A stretch of 64,000 nucleotides of DNA from Ptychodera flava (taxonomy: Eukaryota; Hemichordata; Enteropneusta; Ptychoderidae): positions 21,142,283-21,206,282 of the forward strand of contig NC_091943.1 of assembly GCF_041260155.1 (NCBI RefSeq), in the 5' to 3' direction. This document shows, piece after piece, positions 23,701 through 30,682 of this stretch (its first letter is position 1; each line of letters opens with the position of its first letter). The position numbers and the translations under genes are program-made. The notes beneath the pieces are model-generated. The model ran no database searches and was not told the origin of the DNA. It was given only the letters and a program-made list of their open reading frames with translations.

Positions 23701-24244
23701 GGGGTTGTCCTGTCTGCAACTGTGTGATTTTCTTGTCGATAAACGTAGCCTCTTCCCAGAAATTGGCGATGAATTTCAAGCAAATGTAGCACTGGATGCA
23801 TGTTTATAATTAACCAGTTTTTTTAGCTTTCAATCACTGCAAGACTTTGCCATACAAACTTTGGTTTCCTTCCTTTGTTTATATGAAGCTGCTTTGGCCG
23901 CGGTCACCAGTTTTGGAACAGCCACCATTTTGAAATTTTGGATATGCATATTGGATGCTGGGATATGTGTGCATAGCAACAGATCAGTTGTATGGGTCCC
24001 ATGTGTGCAGGTTACAGATGGGATGACCCCCCTCCCTTTGATGTGTCTGCAAGCAGCTAAGTTTATGTACATCTACAATGTTTAAAGGCCTTGAACTTTT
24101 CCTCGTCCTCCCATAAGTACGGATAGCAAAGCCAATTCTTGCAATCAGTCAGCACCCGTCAATTTTTCTTTTTTATGTATCATCTATGTGCATTTATAGC
24201 TGTGTGTTTGTTTGTTTGTTTTTTCAGGTGGGCTTTTCATGTGA
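11716..24244 (+). CDS. HSD17B8: HSD17B8-like short-chain dehydrogenase, copy B (more conserved paralogue)
   Basis: Seven exons with the same phases as copy A: 11716-11758, 13641-13960, 14534-14629, 21780-21865, 22713-22797, 23472-23589, 24228-24244 (254 aa). The start ATG at 11716 (AAGATGG) has a good context. Motifs: TGGGSGIG, Asp ending beta-2 (VAVVD, favouring NAD), [13 protein letters not shown] with the catalytic Ser, and YTASK. The C-terminus SSYITGTS...GGLFM fits vertebrate HSD17B8 better than copy A does, so this copy is the likelier keeper of the ancestral role in mitochondrial ketoacyl reduction with CBR4. By eye the two copies share about two thirds of residues in exon 2, so the duplication is old. 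Intron 3 (7.1 kb) contains the LTR retrotransposon in antisense; intron 1 contains a foldback element. The coding frame is undamaged. Confidence 0.94.
12541..13143. mobile_element. 603-bp foldback (MULE-like) element, near-complete palindrome
   Basis: Two arms of roughly 240-290 bp are almost perfect reverse complements, with inner copies of the terminal motif at the centre. Termini TAGCCCTGCGTACG / CGTACGCAGGGCTA are flanked by a perfect 9-bp duplication GCAGTGAGT (12532-12540 and 13144-13152). Open frames of 110 codons on opposite strands are mirror images caused by the palindrome and are not genes. It lies in intron 1 of HSD17B8 copy B, so the pre-mRNA would contain a long hairpin. Confidence 0.85.
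14672..15243 (-). repeat. 3' LTR of the Gmr1-like element
   Basis: 572 bp. On the element's strand a TATA box (TATAAAAGGG) lies at 15030-15021 and an AATAAA signal at 14736-14731. It differs from the other LTR by three 1-bp indels only. The 72-codon frame in it is present identically in both LTRs and looks incidental. Confidence 0.95.
15244..15255 (-). promoter_or_regulatory. Polypurine tract of the Gmr1-like element
   Basis: The minus strand reads GAAGAGGGGGTG directly abutting the TGTTA start of the 3' LTR, the expected plus-strand primer position. A run of A/G/T-rich sequence lies just upstream. Confidence 0.8.
15379..17928 (-). CDS. pol: Pol: integrase, reverse transcriptase and RNase H (Gmr1 order)
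   Basis: 849 uninterrupted codons. Residues 1-45: remainder of the HHCC zinc finger (CKTCHTC). Residues 55-190: integrase core with Asp64 (LIDCVGP), Asp123 (SDQGSNF) and Glu159 (GALERFH), a DD35E spacing. Around 285-330: a GPY/F-like module (YFGPYLID). From about 430: RT with [16 protein letters not shown] and the catalytic YVDD at residues 583-586 (16171-16182). Around 728-849: RNase H with VDASD, the Glu of TIEKECL, and the Asp of YIDHNPLV. Canonical gypsy elements carry integrase after RNase H; here it comes first. All catalytic residues I can check are present, so this part could be functional. The first histidine of the zinc finger lies upstream of the frame break near 17935. Confidence 0.95.
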   Translation of the reverse strand: MGVRKTYHKILSHFYWPNLRQDVTHFCKTCHTCQMVGKPNQTIPKAPLQPIPAFQEPFSRILIDCVGPLPKTRSGNEYMLTIMCTSTRFPEAIPLRNIKTKTIVRALVKFFTLFGLPKCVQSDQGSNFMSGIFQQVMDQLGIKQYRSSAYHPESQGALERFHQTLKNMIRTYCFDTEKQWDEGIHFLLFAVRESIQESLGFSPFELVFGHTVRGPLKLVKEKFLSDDDDCLNILQYVSDFRTKLSKACELARENLESSQQSMKTKYDKNTSKRKFEPGQKVLVLLPIPGKPLHARYFGPYLIDKKLSDLNYIIITPDRRKQKQLCHINMLKPYLDRDNPTITQPVSAVSSNHYEDSDTETDLSEKTLNSKLGSVKLQNSEILEKLESTKLAHLQPEQQQQVKELLHEYKHLFQDVPTRTNVIYHDVDVGDSKPVKQHPYRLNPTKAKYLQEEVKYLLDNDFIEPSKSNWSSPCILVPKSDHSYRMCTDFRKVNTLTKTDTFPIPRIDDCIDRVGKAKYVTKFDLLKGFWQVPLTDRAREISAFVTPDGLFQYKVMPFGMKNSPATFQRMINDVISGLDGCAAYVDDVVLYSDTWEEHIKLMRKFFERLSKAMLTVNLAKSEFGWARVTYLGHTVGQGGVKPVDAKISAISSFPIPNCKRQLMRFLGMAGYYRKFCPNFSTITEPLTNLLKKKVKFVWSEQCQQAFDTLKAILQSAPVLSAPDFTLPFKLAVDASDTAAGAVLLQEDSHGVDHPVCYFSRKFNKSQRNYSTIEKECLSLILALQHFEVYVTSSNQPIVVYIDHNPLVFLQKFKGKNQRLLRWSLMLQEFNLDIRHIKGRDNLIADCLSRI
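17919..18560 (-). CDS. pol: Protease C-terminal part and linker to integrase
   Basis: 213 codons as an ATG-initiated frame, although the same frame is open upstream to about 18660. The early part includes the protease flap and the [12 protein letters not shown] stretch, comparable with the LLG..L motif near the end of retroviral-type proteases. A less conserved linker follows. The C-terminus ends in the stretch just before the integrase zinc finger, where a 1-base shift near 17935 moves reading into the pol frame. It overlaps the pol frame by 10 bp. Confidence 0.7.
   Translation of the reverse strand: MSSDFISGPVTLGIRPFLPFEGIHLLLGNDLAGDKVITNPLVTDNPSLDQDPEPIEQEIPDLFPSCAITRAMSKKTSENQNTLKNNVTDVDLNDTFLSQVFDTDHSVIPRGFETSSKTSADQSQTFSGSNLIAEQHKDPDILSLFDRVDDEGKTSDTSVSYYTKSGILMRKWRPPDVLVDDDWAIKHQIVVPKPYRAEILRLAHETPWLVIWE
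18643..19590 (-). CDS. gag: Gag: SCAN-like capsid region, CCHC knuckle, start of protease
   Basis: 315 codons. Residues about 35-110 hold a SCAN-like pattern (AYRQKFRD..., [40 protein letters not shown]). Vertebrate SCAN domains are thought to derive from the Gag of Gmr1-like elements. A Ser/Asn-rich linker is followed by a zinc knuckle [14 protein letters not shown] (CCHC spacing) and, at the C-terminus, the aspartic protease motif LRDTGAS. The frame stops about ten residues after DTGAS because of a 1-base shift near 18657; the rest of the protease lies in the next segment. A break inside the protease core looks like damage or sequence error rather than programmed frameshifting. Confidence 0.85.
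   Translation of the reverse strand: MLLQSALVGKAREIYIQLSVEQASNYDSVKELILKGYELVPEAYRQKFRDCEKVKDQTYVEFARTKEQLFDRWCSSEKVSQNYEKLRQLVLIEEFKRCIRSDIKTFINEQKADTLEVAARLADDYSLTHKSSFLSKPSQSFSYRNNAGKFNSSFSSKNFSKESRKSNDNSSQNSSNTPTSSDPKSQSPSDKQFGTLSCNYCKKDGHLMSECFKLKRKREGQSSQSGSKPTGFISSSTQLESNNVCNTFSEVKPLSSPINEVKVNSSQDSIMGIFEPFIHNGFISLSSDFSSATPVKILRDTGASQSLLLADTCRF
19530..20126 (-). CDS. gag: Gag segment with long charged coiled coil
   Basis: A 198-codon frame. Residues about 30-130 form a Glu/Lys/Arg/Met-rich heptad region with repeats of MEERQREKE and KELQMEE type, a predicted coiled coil, followed by [19 protein letters not shown], a motif typical of Gmr1-type Gag just ahead of the capsid region. One base appears missing near 19644, after which the homologous reading continues in the frame of the next segment. 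The ATG at 20126 is therefore not the true start. Confidence 0.7.
   Translation of the reverse strand: MHKQEIQFKIPKHLVKSGHFEESALKDYEPESTSELKKLELEMQANLEIKKLELQMREKELQMEERQREKDRQERLEMEERQKERELEMKEKELQMEERQREKEREEKEKERELAEHRLQLEMRRLELRKSGKFFPSDNFDITKHFRLVPPFQEKDVDKYFLHLRKLLRVWIGLRSPGLCFCRVLWWVKPEKFIFSCQ
20084..20242 (-). CDS. Gag N-terminal segment (short frame before first break)
   Basis: An ATG at 20242 ([14 protein letters not shown]...) opens 52 codons before a stop. It is the first ATG after the primer binding site and reads like an acidic Gag N-terminus. The frame then shifts by one base near 20125 relative to the next Gag segment, so the protein as written is truncated. Confidence 0.55.
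   Translation of the reverse strand: MAEFKPEEMDDLDQDTFDSLRKDDLITLANFIKVDFNDLCTSKKYSSRFQNI
20324..20340 (-). promoter_or_regulatory. Primer binding site, complementary to tRNA-Pro
   Basis: Four bases inside the 5' LTR the minus strand reads TGGGGGCTCGTCCGGGA, the complement of the 3' end of tRNA-Pro (the primer also used by murine gammaretroviruses). Seventeen contiguous bases match; the 18th does not. Confidence 0.85.
20345..20915 (-). repeat. 5' LTR of the Gmr1-like element
   Basis: 571 bp and near-identical to the LTR at 14672-15243. The TATA box TATAAAAGGG is at 20703-20694. One of the 1-bp differences shortens the A-rich stretch that forms AATAAA in the other LTR, so this copy lacks that hexamer as written. 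The 5' LTR does not need it. Confidence 0.95.
20998..21285 (+). mobile_element. AAGGTAGAATGC-family MITE, partial copy
   Basis: Begins GTGAAAGACTTACACTTTTG, contains CAGGGGTCACCGTG and GAATTCAAAATGGC, and fades after CAAGAGCTTTAAAGTGAG. It lies just right of the retrotransposon in intron 3 of copy B; the right terminus is not recognisable. Confidence 0.65.
22990..23215 (+). mobile_element. AAGGTAGAATGC-family MITE, degraded copy
   Basis: Recognised by CTTTTGCTCAAACTTTCCTC, a stretch corresponding to the GGGGTCACCGTG block, and CGGCCGCCATCCCT. Both ends are lost. It lies in intron 5 of HSD17B8 copy B. Confidence 0.55.
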
Positions 24245-27162
24245 CAGGACATTGCAGAATCACTGGTGCAAATTTCTCAGACATCTGTTCCCAAAACAAC
24301 TGATTGTTCACAGAACTCGGCAGAGTACAGAATGATTTGTATGACTTCTAAGGACTATATATACCCGCTGACATCTTTTAATGTTACACATGTCAACGCA
24401 CAAGGGTTTCTAAATAAGAAGACAACTTTGTGAAATTATAGTATTTTATTTCATAGAAAATTGAAATTGGTTGAACTTGATTCAGTCGTGATATAGCTGA
24501 CATGTGATGTTGCAAGGGGAAGGTGCCATGAAAGAAGTCAGAGAAACCATTATCACTGTGTGATGTTTGTCGTGGTAGGAAGCAAAAATCAAAGATGGTG
24601 GACACCTAACCACTCGTTGTTATGGGAATGAATCTTATCAAAGATGGCCGACAGATTTTGTTGTCATGGAAATGAATCAAAGATGGTTGAAGCCAGTAAA
24701 GGATGCTATGTGTCTGACGTACTATGCAGTATCTGTGACAAAGGAACATTAAGACAACTCAGCAATATATATAGGACCTTTATTTCACCAAACACTTTAA
24801 CCCTTTGAACCCGGCTCGGACATAAATGTCCGATAACGTCATAGAGTACCAGGGGGTCAGGGTGCAAAACTTTAACCAAGGGACCGTTGTGAATCAGTAA
24901 ACTTAACTTATTTTTCTTCAACTAGCAAAAGAGTTTTGCATCTGTTATCTAACTTAATTCACTGTAAAAATATTCAAAAACATGTGTGCAAGAATAGGAG
25001 AATATTCTTGTCAACACAATTCTATGATTTGTATAGTTCTTTTGTGTGCCACATAACATACACAGGAAACACCAGAGGTCAGATTGTTTGTTTTTAATGT
25101 ACATACCTTGAAATATTGTATTTTGTTGACAGTGAGGTCAATAAACTTATTTGTTAATAGAAAATGGAAGAGATTTAGCAACATTTCTCTACTTTTTGTC
25201 AGAGTTGCCATGATTCACAAATATGAGAAAGCAAAGTATATACAACCTATGCCTTGTCCTAGGAGTGAGAGACTTATCGCTATGATAGGATGATTTTAAA
25301 CCACCCAACCACATTGGGCCAAAGTATAGTGAATGTTTCAAGTTACAAACACCCCTCTGCAAATATCAGCACTATATCCCTTAATGTATTGAGAGAAGCA
25401 TTGCTGGAAATATTGTGAAAAATTTGAGCAAAAGTTTCTAACTGTCATCAAGGAGGTGTGTGCTTGCTTGAAAGTAATTCAGCTTTATTTTGGAAGACCT
25501 GTATTAGGCCATAGATTCTCGAGAAAAACGAGGGTCTATGATTAGGCCATACTGTTCAAAAAAAAAATTAAGTGAAGATGCAAATTTTGTCATACTTTCA
25601 TCAAGGAATTTAAATCACAAATAACAAACGTTATCCTAAGTAAAGACCGTAATCGTTGTTATTGATGACAAATGAATTCTAGACCATTCACTTTTAAACA
25701 ATAACTTTGCTGACTGTACACCTATGGCTGTGTTGGTAAGTTAAAAACTGGACTTTTCATCACGCTCAGGGGATTAGAACAAGATACTACTGTAGATACA
25801 CAAAACCAAACCACCAAAATATTACCCAAAAGTCACACCTAGAAATGGACAGTATTTCATATCAACCAGAGACGGTTTCGAGTTCCTGCCCCTTTTATGT
25901 CACAAATCACTTCAAATACCCTCACCATATCCGTGACATTTTCAACCCCACCTCCCTTTCTTGGTGTTTGTGAATGCAGCCCAGTGCACTCATTTCAAAG
26001 GGCTTTCAAAAGTTCTCTGTTTATTCATACTGTTTTATTACAAATGCAATAAATTTGAATGGCGAACATATTTCCTTGCAAGTCGTACCACGGATAATCC
26101 ACACTATACTGATGTCTTCACTGCCTCGAGTCTCTTTTCTCTGGCCCTAAAGTGTCCTCGCAGGCTGTCAAATTAGAGTCCAGTATCGCGTCTTTTTCGG
26201 AGTGTCCATTGTGGTACTATGTAGGACGCCCTCAACAGGGAAATATTTCAGTACGTTTGTTTGCGTCCCTGTTCAAAGGACTCTACTGCTTGTTGACAAT
26301 GTTGGCGCTGTTTCGAGTAACATAGACAAAATGGCTCCTGAACTCTGGTAGTGGTAGTGTACAGAACGTAGATCAGAGCCACGGTTCCTTGACGTTCCAG
26401 CTTTTGGAATCAGGCAAGATGGTAAACGCTTAGCATGTACACTGATAGGGTAAGGCGATAATTTTCTAGGGAGAGCTACACCTTGGTTTAGTTACGGCAA
26501 CTGGGCTCAAAACCTACCCATCCCACGGGCCCACTGTCTGTGGTAGTCCATGGTCACTCACAGCATTGTAGATCCATGGTGGTCACAGTTTCCTGTGGTT
26601 AGGTGCATGGCGAAGGCCAGTGTAACGCAGAAAAAACTTTTCCCTGGGTTACAGGAGCCTTTAATAGTCATGTACCCAAGCACAAGCAACTGTGGCCCAT
26701 GGATTATTGTATAATACAGCCCCTGGAATCACAAATCTCAATAACCATAAGAAACTTAAAAGATGGTAGCTGCATACTGTCACCCTGACCAAATAACTCG
26801 TTAGCATAGCAGCTCATAAAAGTAACAAGTTACTAAACAGTAAATGTATGAAGGAAAATACGCACACTTATCCGAATAGTGCTGTTCACCAATGACGTCA
26901 TTATTCTCTCAAAGTATTTGTCTGTAAATTCAGATCCCATTTTTGGAAATTAATAATGCACGAAGTGCGAAAATGCAACTTAATAGGTGACTGCTAATGT
27001 TACAACGAACGCTATAAATAATCTGTGATTGTAACTTCATAGTGCAAGTAATAAAGTAGAACATTAGACACCCTGAGTACGTTTGAAGAGTGGGCCAGGC
27101 TACTCCAGGTACAAAAAAGTGTAGATTATTTTTATCTCAGAGCACTTTTTGTTATTTTCCAG
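24245..27162. other. Intergenic region between HSD17B8 copy B and the NFKBIL1-like gene
   Basis: Presumed 3' UTR of copy B, then about 2.5 kb without a supportable coding exon. A small hairpin with CGAGGGTCTATG in its right arm lies at 25507-25549. Around 26330-26420 a stretch ending CAAGATG followed by GTAAAC could be a 5' exon of the NFKBIL1-like gene (joined in frame it would add Met-Asn before the Met at 27166), but this is weak. Confidence 0.5.
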
Positions 27163-27165
27163 AAT

Positions 27166-30100
27166 ATGAAAAGGAGGGAGGAGAAGCTAGTCAGATACAT
27201 GAACGAGGGCAATCTACCGAAGCTGAAATCTCTTCTGAAGAAACATCGCAACATTGATGTCAACATTATCAAAAACAGCCAAGGACGAACACCACTTCAT
27301 ACTGCGTGCCTTTCAAGCGACGATGCAATCGTCAGGTGTTTGTTGAAACATGGAGCAGATGCCACTGTGCAAGACTTCCATGGTGACACTGCCTTACACC
27401 TGAGTTTATCTAATGCACTCAGTGGCAACAAATTCGGTAAGAGTGTTTCCCTGACTTGATATTTGCAGAGACATAAAGGAATCCTATAGAGGCATGTAGA
27501 TCGCTTTATTTTGGCATTTCAGTCTGGCACACTCACGTTGTACGTTTGCTGCGGTTCCATAGCCCTACCACTCCCTGGCTGGTTGCTGTTGTTCAGTCAC
27601 TCTCCCACACAACCAGCCAGGGAGTGGCAGGGCTACGGAACCGCCGCAAGTTGTATGTAAGGGACAAGGGATGTTACTTGGACAACGCGGACAACACAAA
27701 CATTCACCAAATAAGCACAGAGACTTCTTTGAGACCACTGCTATGTGTAGATGTGTTTACCTTTATGTTCACAGTATGGCTGACTTAGTCAATTATTTAA
27801 TCTGGCCAACTGAAACAAACAGCTTCACTTTTGGTGAATACAACTGACCAGGTCAGAGTGAGTGTACAATATACTGGGACACGCATTGTATCAGCATGTG
27901 TGGATACAAAACCTTACTGTTATAAGAACTGCATTATCAAAAAAGTCCTTATCGGGAGTCAAGCAGAGTAACTTTGAAGTATGCGACTTGGAAGTGAAAG
28001 ACTTGAACTTTTGCTCCAACTTTCCTAATTGAAACTTTCAGCCATTCTCTTACCAAATGGCAAATTAAGATTGAAAATCAGGGATGACCGCGCAAAGTGT
28101 GGAATTAGAAACAAATTACTTAATATTTACTAATATTTGAATTCAAAATTGCCGTCTTCCCTGTGTTAAATCTAAAGGAAAAAAATAGAATTTTAGGTTT
28201 TAAAAAAAACTATTACGTTGAACACTTTTTCTTACTCCAAGAGCTTTAAAATGAACCCCCAAAAGCAATTGTCCAGTAAAGTATTGATAATTTTTAAGTG
28301 TCAGAATGTCTATGCCCAAGGCGCATTCTACCTTGAAGTCAAAACTTGTTCTATACTCGGTCTGGATGGAAACTGCACGGTTTGGTAAACAGGACAACAC
28401 AACTGACAATCTATGTCCAGTGAGCATCAATAACAATTACTCCGTGTGATTAAATTTTTACTTCATTTATTCACAGCTTACTTTGATATTGCTGTTCTAC
28501 TGATGCGGTCATTCCCAGAGTGCCTGAAGATCAAGAATAAGAAAGGTGTGAGCTCAAAACGGCTGCTGAAGAAAGTCAAAGAGAAATTAAGAAATTGGGA
28601 GGAAGAAGAGGTAAGTATACTTCCACTCAATTATCAGTGTATCTTCTATGGAACAGGAAGTGATGTTACCCACAATTCTCCTTGATTTGTACACACACTT
28701 AAATCCCTAATTGAACTGAAGCAAATTTCTCAGTATACTGAAAAGCTTGGGCCATATTTCCAAATTTTGACAGCGTTGTATTGATGATCATGTCTTTCTT
28801 ATTTCCCACTTTGAATAATTGGAAGATAAAGCACATTCCATGGAGGAGATAGCAATTCTGTAATTTTGCCGACAGATAATTTTGACTGCCATACTCAATA
28901 CTTTCAAGGGAATGAACTTTCAGGAAACAGTGTCTGAGTGCAAAAATCAAGCAGCATTATGAGTAACGTCACTTACTGTGTATGACTAGCAAGATGCAGC
29001 ATCATTCACGTCTGGTGTGTTGAAATGATTTAGTCTGTTCACCCCCAATCCCCTGTGAGCAGCTCCACAATCATGATGAAAACAATAGGTTTGGGTCAAA
29101 CCATGGTAGCGAAAGGGCTACGAATATTAAGCTGGACAATGAATGGTTGTATGGGACTTTATGTGATAGTCAGTTATCATTGTCATCTTCGAAAGAGGTG
29201 ATGAGGCGTAAATGCCAGGGTTTTGAAACTCTTGATCTATATATTGTAAGTTTGAGAGATTTTGACACACATATACATTATATGCATACACATGTATAAA
29301 CATATACAATATGGCACACACTGTTCCTGCATTCTAATTGGACACTCTCCATCTAATGATTTCGTCCATACTGTGGCACGTAATTTACAGAAAGAAAGAG
29401 CAAGACAGAATGAGAAAGAAAGCGAAGAAAGAGAAGCAGAGATGAGATGGAATGAAAGACTGGCAGAGGAATGGGCGGATGATGTTGGGTCGTCATGGTA
29501 CCACCATGAATGGGATACATGCAATGGTGAGTTATCTTAGCAAGGCTGCATTATTGACATGTTTTATGCTGGAAATTAATTTTTGAAGTTTCTTTAAATC
29601 TTTCACTTTTTAGCTCCCATTTTGCCATATACACAACCTTAAAAGCTTATATGGAAAGAAAGTGTGTCTGTATGTATGTATGTATGTATGTATGTATGTA
29701 TGTATGTCTATCAGTCCATCATGTCTGTTCACAACAGAAACTCCATAATTCTTGTATGCATCACCTCATTTACATGCATTAACATTACACAAAGTGGTTA
29801 CATACTGTAAAAGCATTATTTTCAAGGGGAAATTAAATTTCTCTGTTTTAATAATGGAAACTTGATTTATGAGTAAAATAATAATTATATTTTCATTCAA
29901 CATTTTTTTCCGTCAGATTTCAGTGGAATGATATCATTGATCAGTTTGTGTGACAATAGCAAAACACAAATCCTTGGGAACACAGTAATCAGTGCTAGTA
30001 CAGTACTGAAGAATTACCCGCACCAAGTGAAAGAAATAAGTTATAAGAATGTGAGCACATACATGCAAGGGTTGCACTTTTCTTGATTCTGTTACTCGTC

Positions 30101-30682
30101 TATGGTCTTAGATCTAACTTCTTGATATCTTATGTCACCCTAGAAAGTGCTTCACAGTATGAAACCTATGACGAGTGGGCTGAACGAGTCAGTGGGGAGT
30201 ACCATCGCAAGCACCACAAGAGGAAACACGGCGGTGATGACGATGACAAAGTTAAAGCTAAAAGACACCGGGAACAACAACAGAGGGCGTTCCAACGTCA
30301 GCTTGAAAAGGAACACGAGGAATACAAACAGAGAAGTTCCAGGAGAATTCAAGAGCAACGCGCACAGAAGAAGAAAAATTACCTCAGGAAATGTGAGACC
30401 TTCTTCAGCGGGAATGACGCAGAACTGTACCAATACAGAGATGTGCCCTGGCCAGGGGGTCGAGACGACGTCCAAGAAATGATCAACATCCTCCTGTCAG
30501 ATGTTGATAAATCCGATGAGAAATTGTACAAGAAGTTCATCCGATCCCAGCAGATTCTTTGGCATCCTGACAAGTTCATTCAGAGAGTGGGTGGAAATTT
30601 GCGTGAAACTGACCGGGAGAAGATTCTTGATAAAGTGACGGAGTTGTCGCAGGCTCTGAACAATCTTAATGAAAAAAGTTGA
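27166..30682 (+). CDS. NFKBIL1: NFKBIL1-like protein (ankyrin repeats, coiled coil, J-like C-terminus)
   Basis: Four coding exons, frame continuous: 27166-27436, 28477-28610, 29391-29526, 30144-30682 (359 aa; human NFKBIL1 is 381). Residues about 40-125 form ankyrin repeats (GRTPLHTACLSSDDAIVR, HGDTALHLSL). The middle is a Glu/Arg/Lys-rich coiled coil with a WNERLAEEW stretch. The C-terminus carries the family hallmark YRDVPWPGG and WHPDKF, an HPD motif in a J-like fold, ending ELSQALNNL. Human NFKBIL1 is a nuclear IkB-like protein linked to regulation of inflammatory signalling and RNA processing. The ATG at 27166 sits 3 bp after a splice acceptor, so a 5' exon must exist upstream. AATAAA at 30810-30815 is a likely poly(A) signal. 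Confidence 0.93.
27551..27644. repeat. Foldback hairpin with 35-bp arms
   Basis: The arm GCGGTTCCATAGCCCTACCA (continuing 15 bp) pairs with 27610-27644, with two mismatches over 35 bp. It includes TAGCCCT, the terminus of the MULE-like foldback family at 12541, but I found no convincing target duplication. It lies in intron 1 after the first NFKBIL1-like coding exon. Confidence 0.7.
27985..28334 (+). mobile_element. AAGGTAGAATGC-family MITE, near full-length
   Basis: Runs from GAAGTGAAAGACTTGAAC through CAGGGATGACCGCGC and CAAGAGCTTTAAAATGA to the terminal AAGGCGCATTCTACCTTG. About 350 bp, in the first intron of the NFKBIL1-like gene. Confidence 0.7.
29669..29707. repeat. (TGTA)n microsatellite
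   Basis: About ten tandem copies of the tetranucleotide, in the last intron of the NFKBIL1-like gene. Confidence 0.95.

Noticed and set aside
29669..29707. CRISPR-like spaced repeats
   Set aside because: A simple tetranucleotide microsatellite; the genome is eukaryotic and no spacer-repeat array occurs anywhere in the window.
29917..30083. Open stretch after a possible acceptor (DFSGMISLISLC...) as an extra NFKBIL1 exon
   Set aside because: It has no homology to the family, ends in a stop, and exon 29391-29526 joins 30144 in frame without it.
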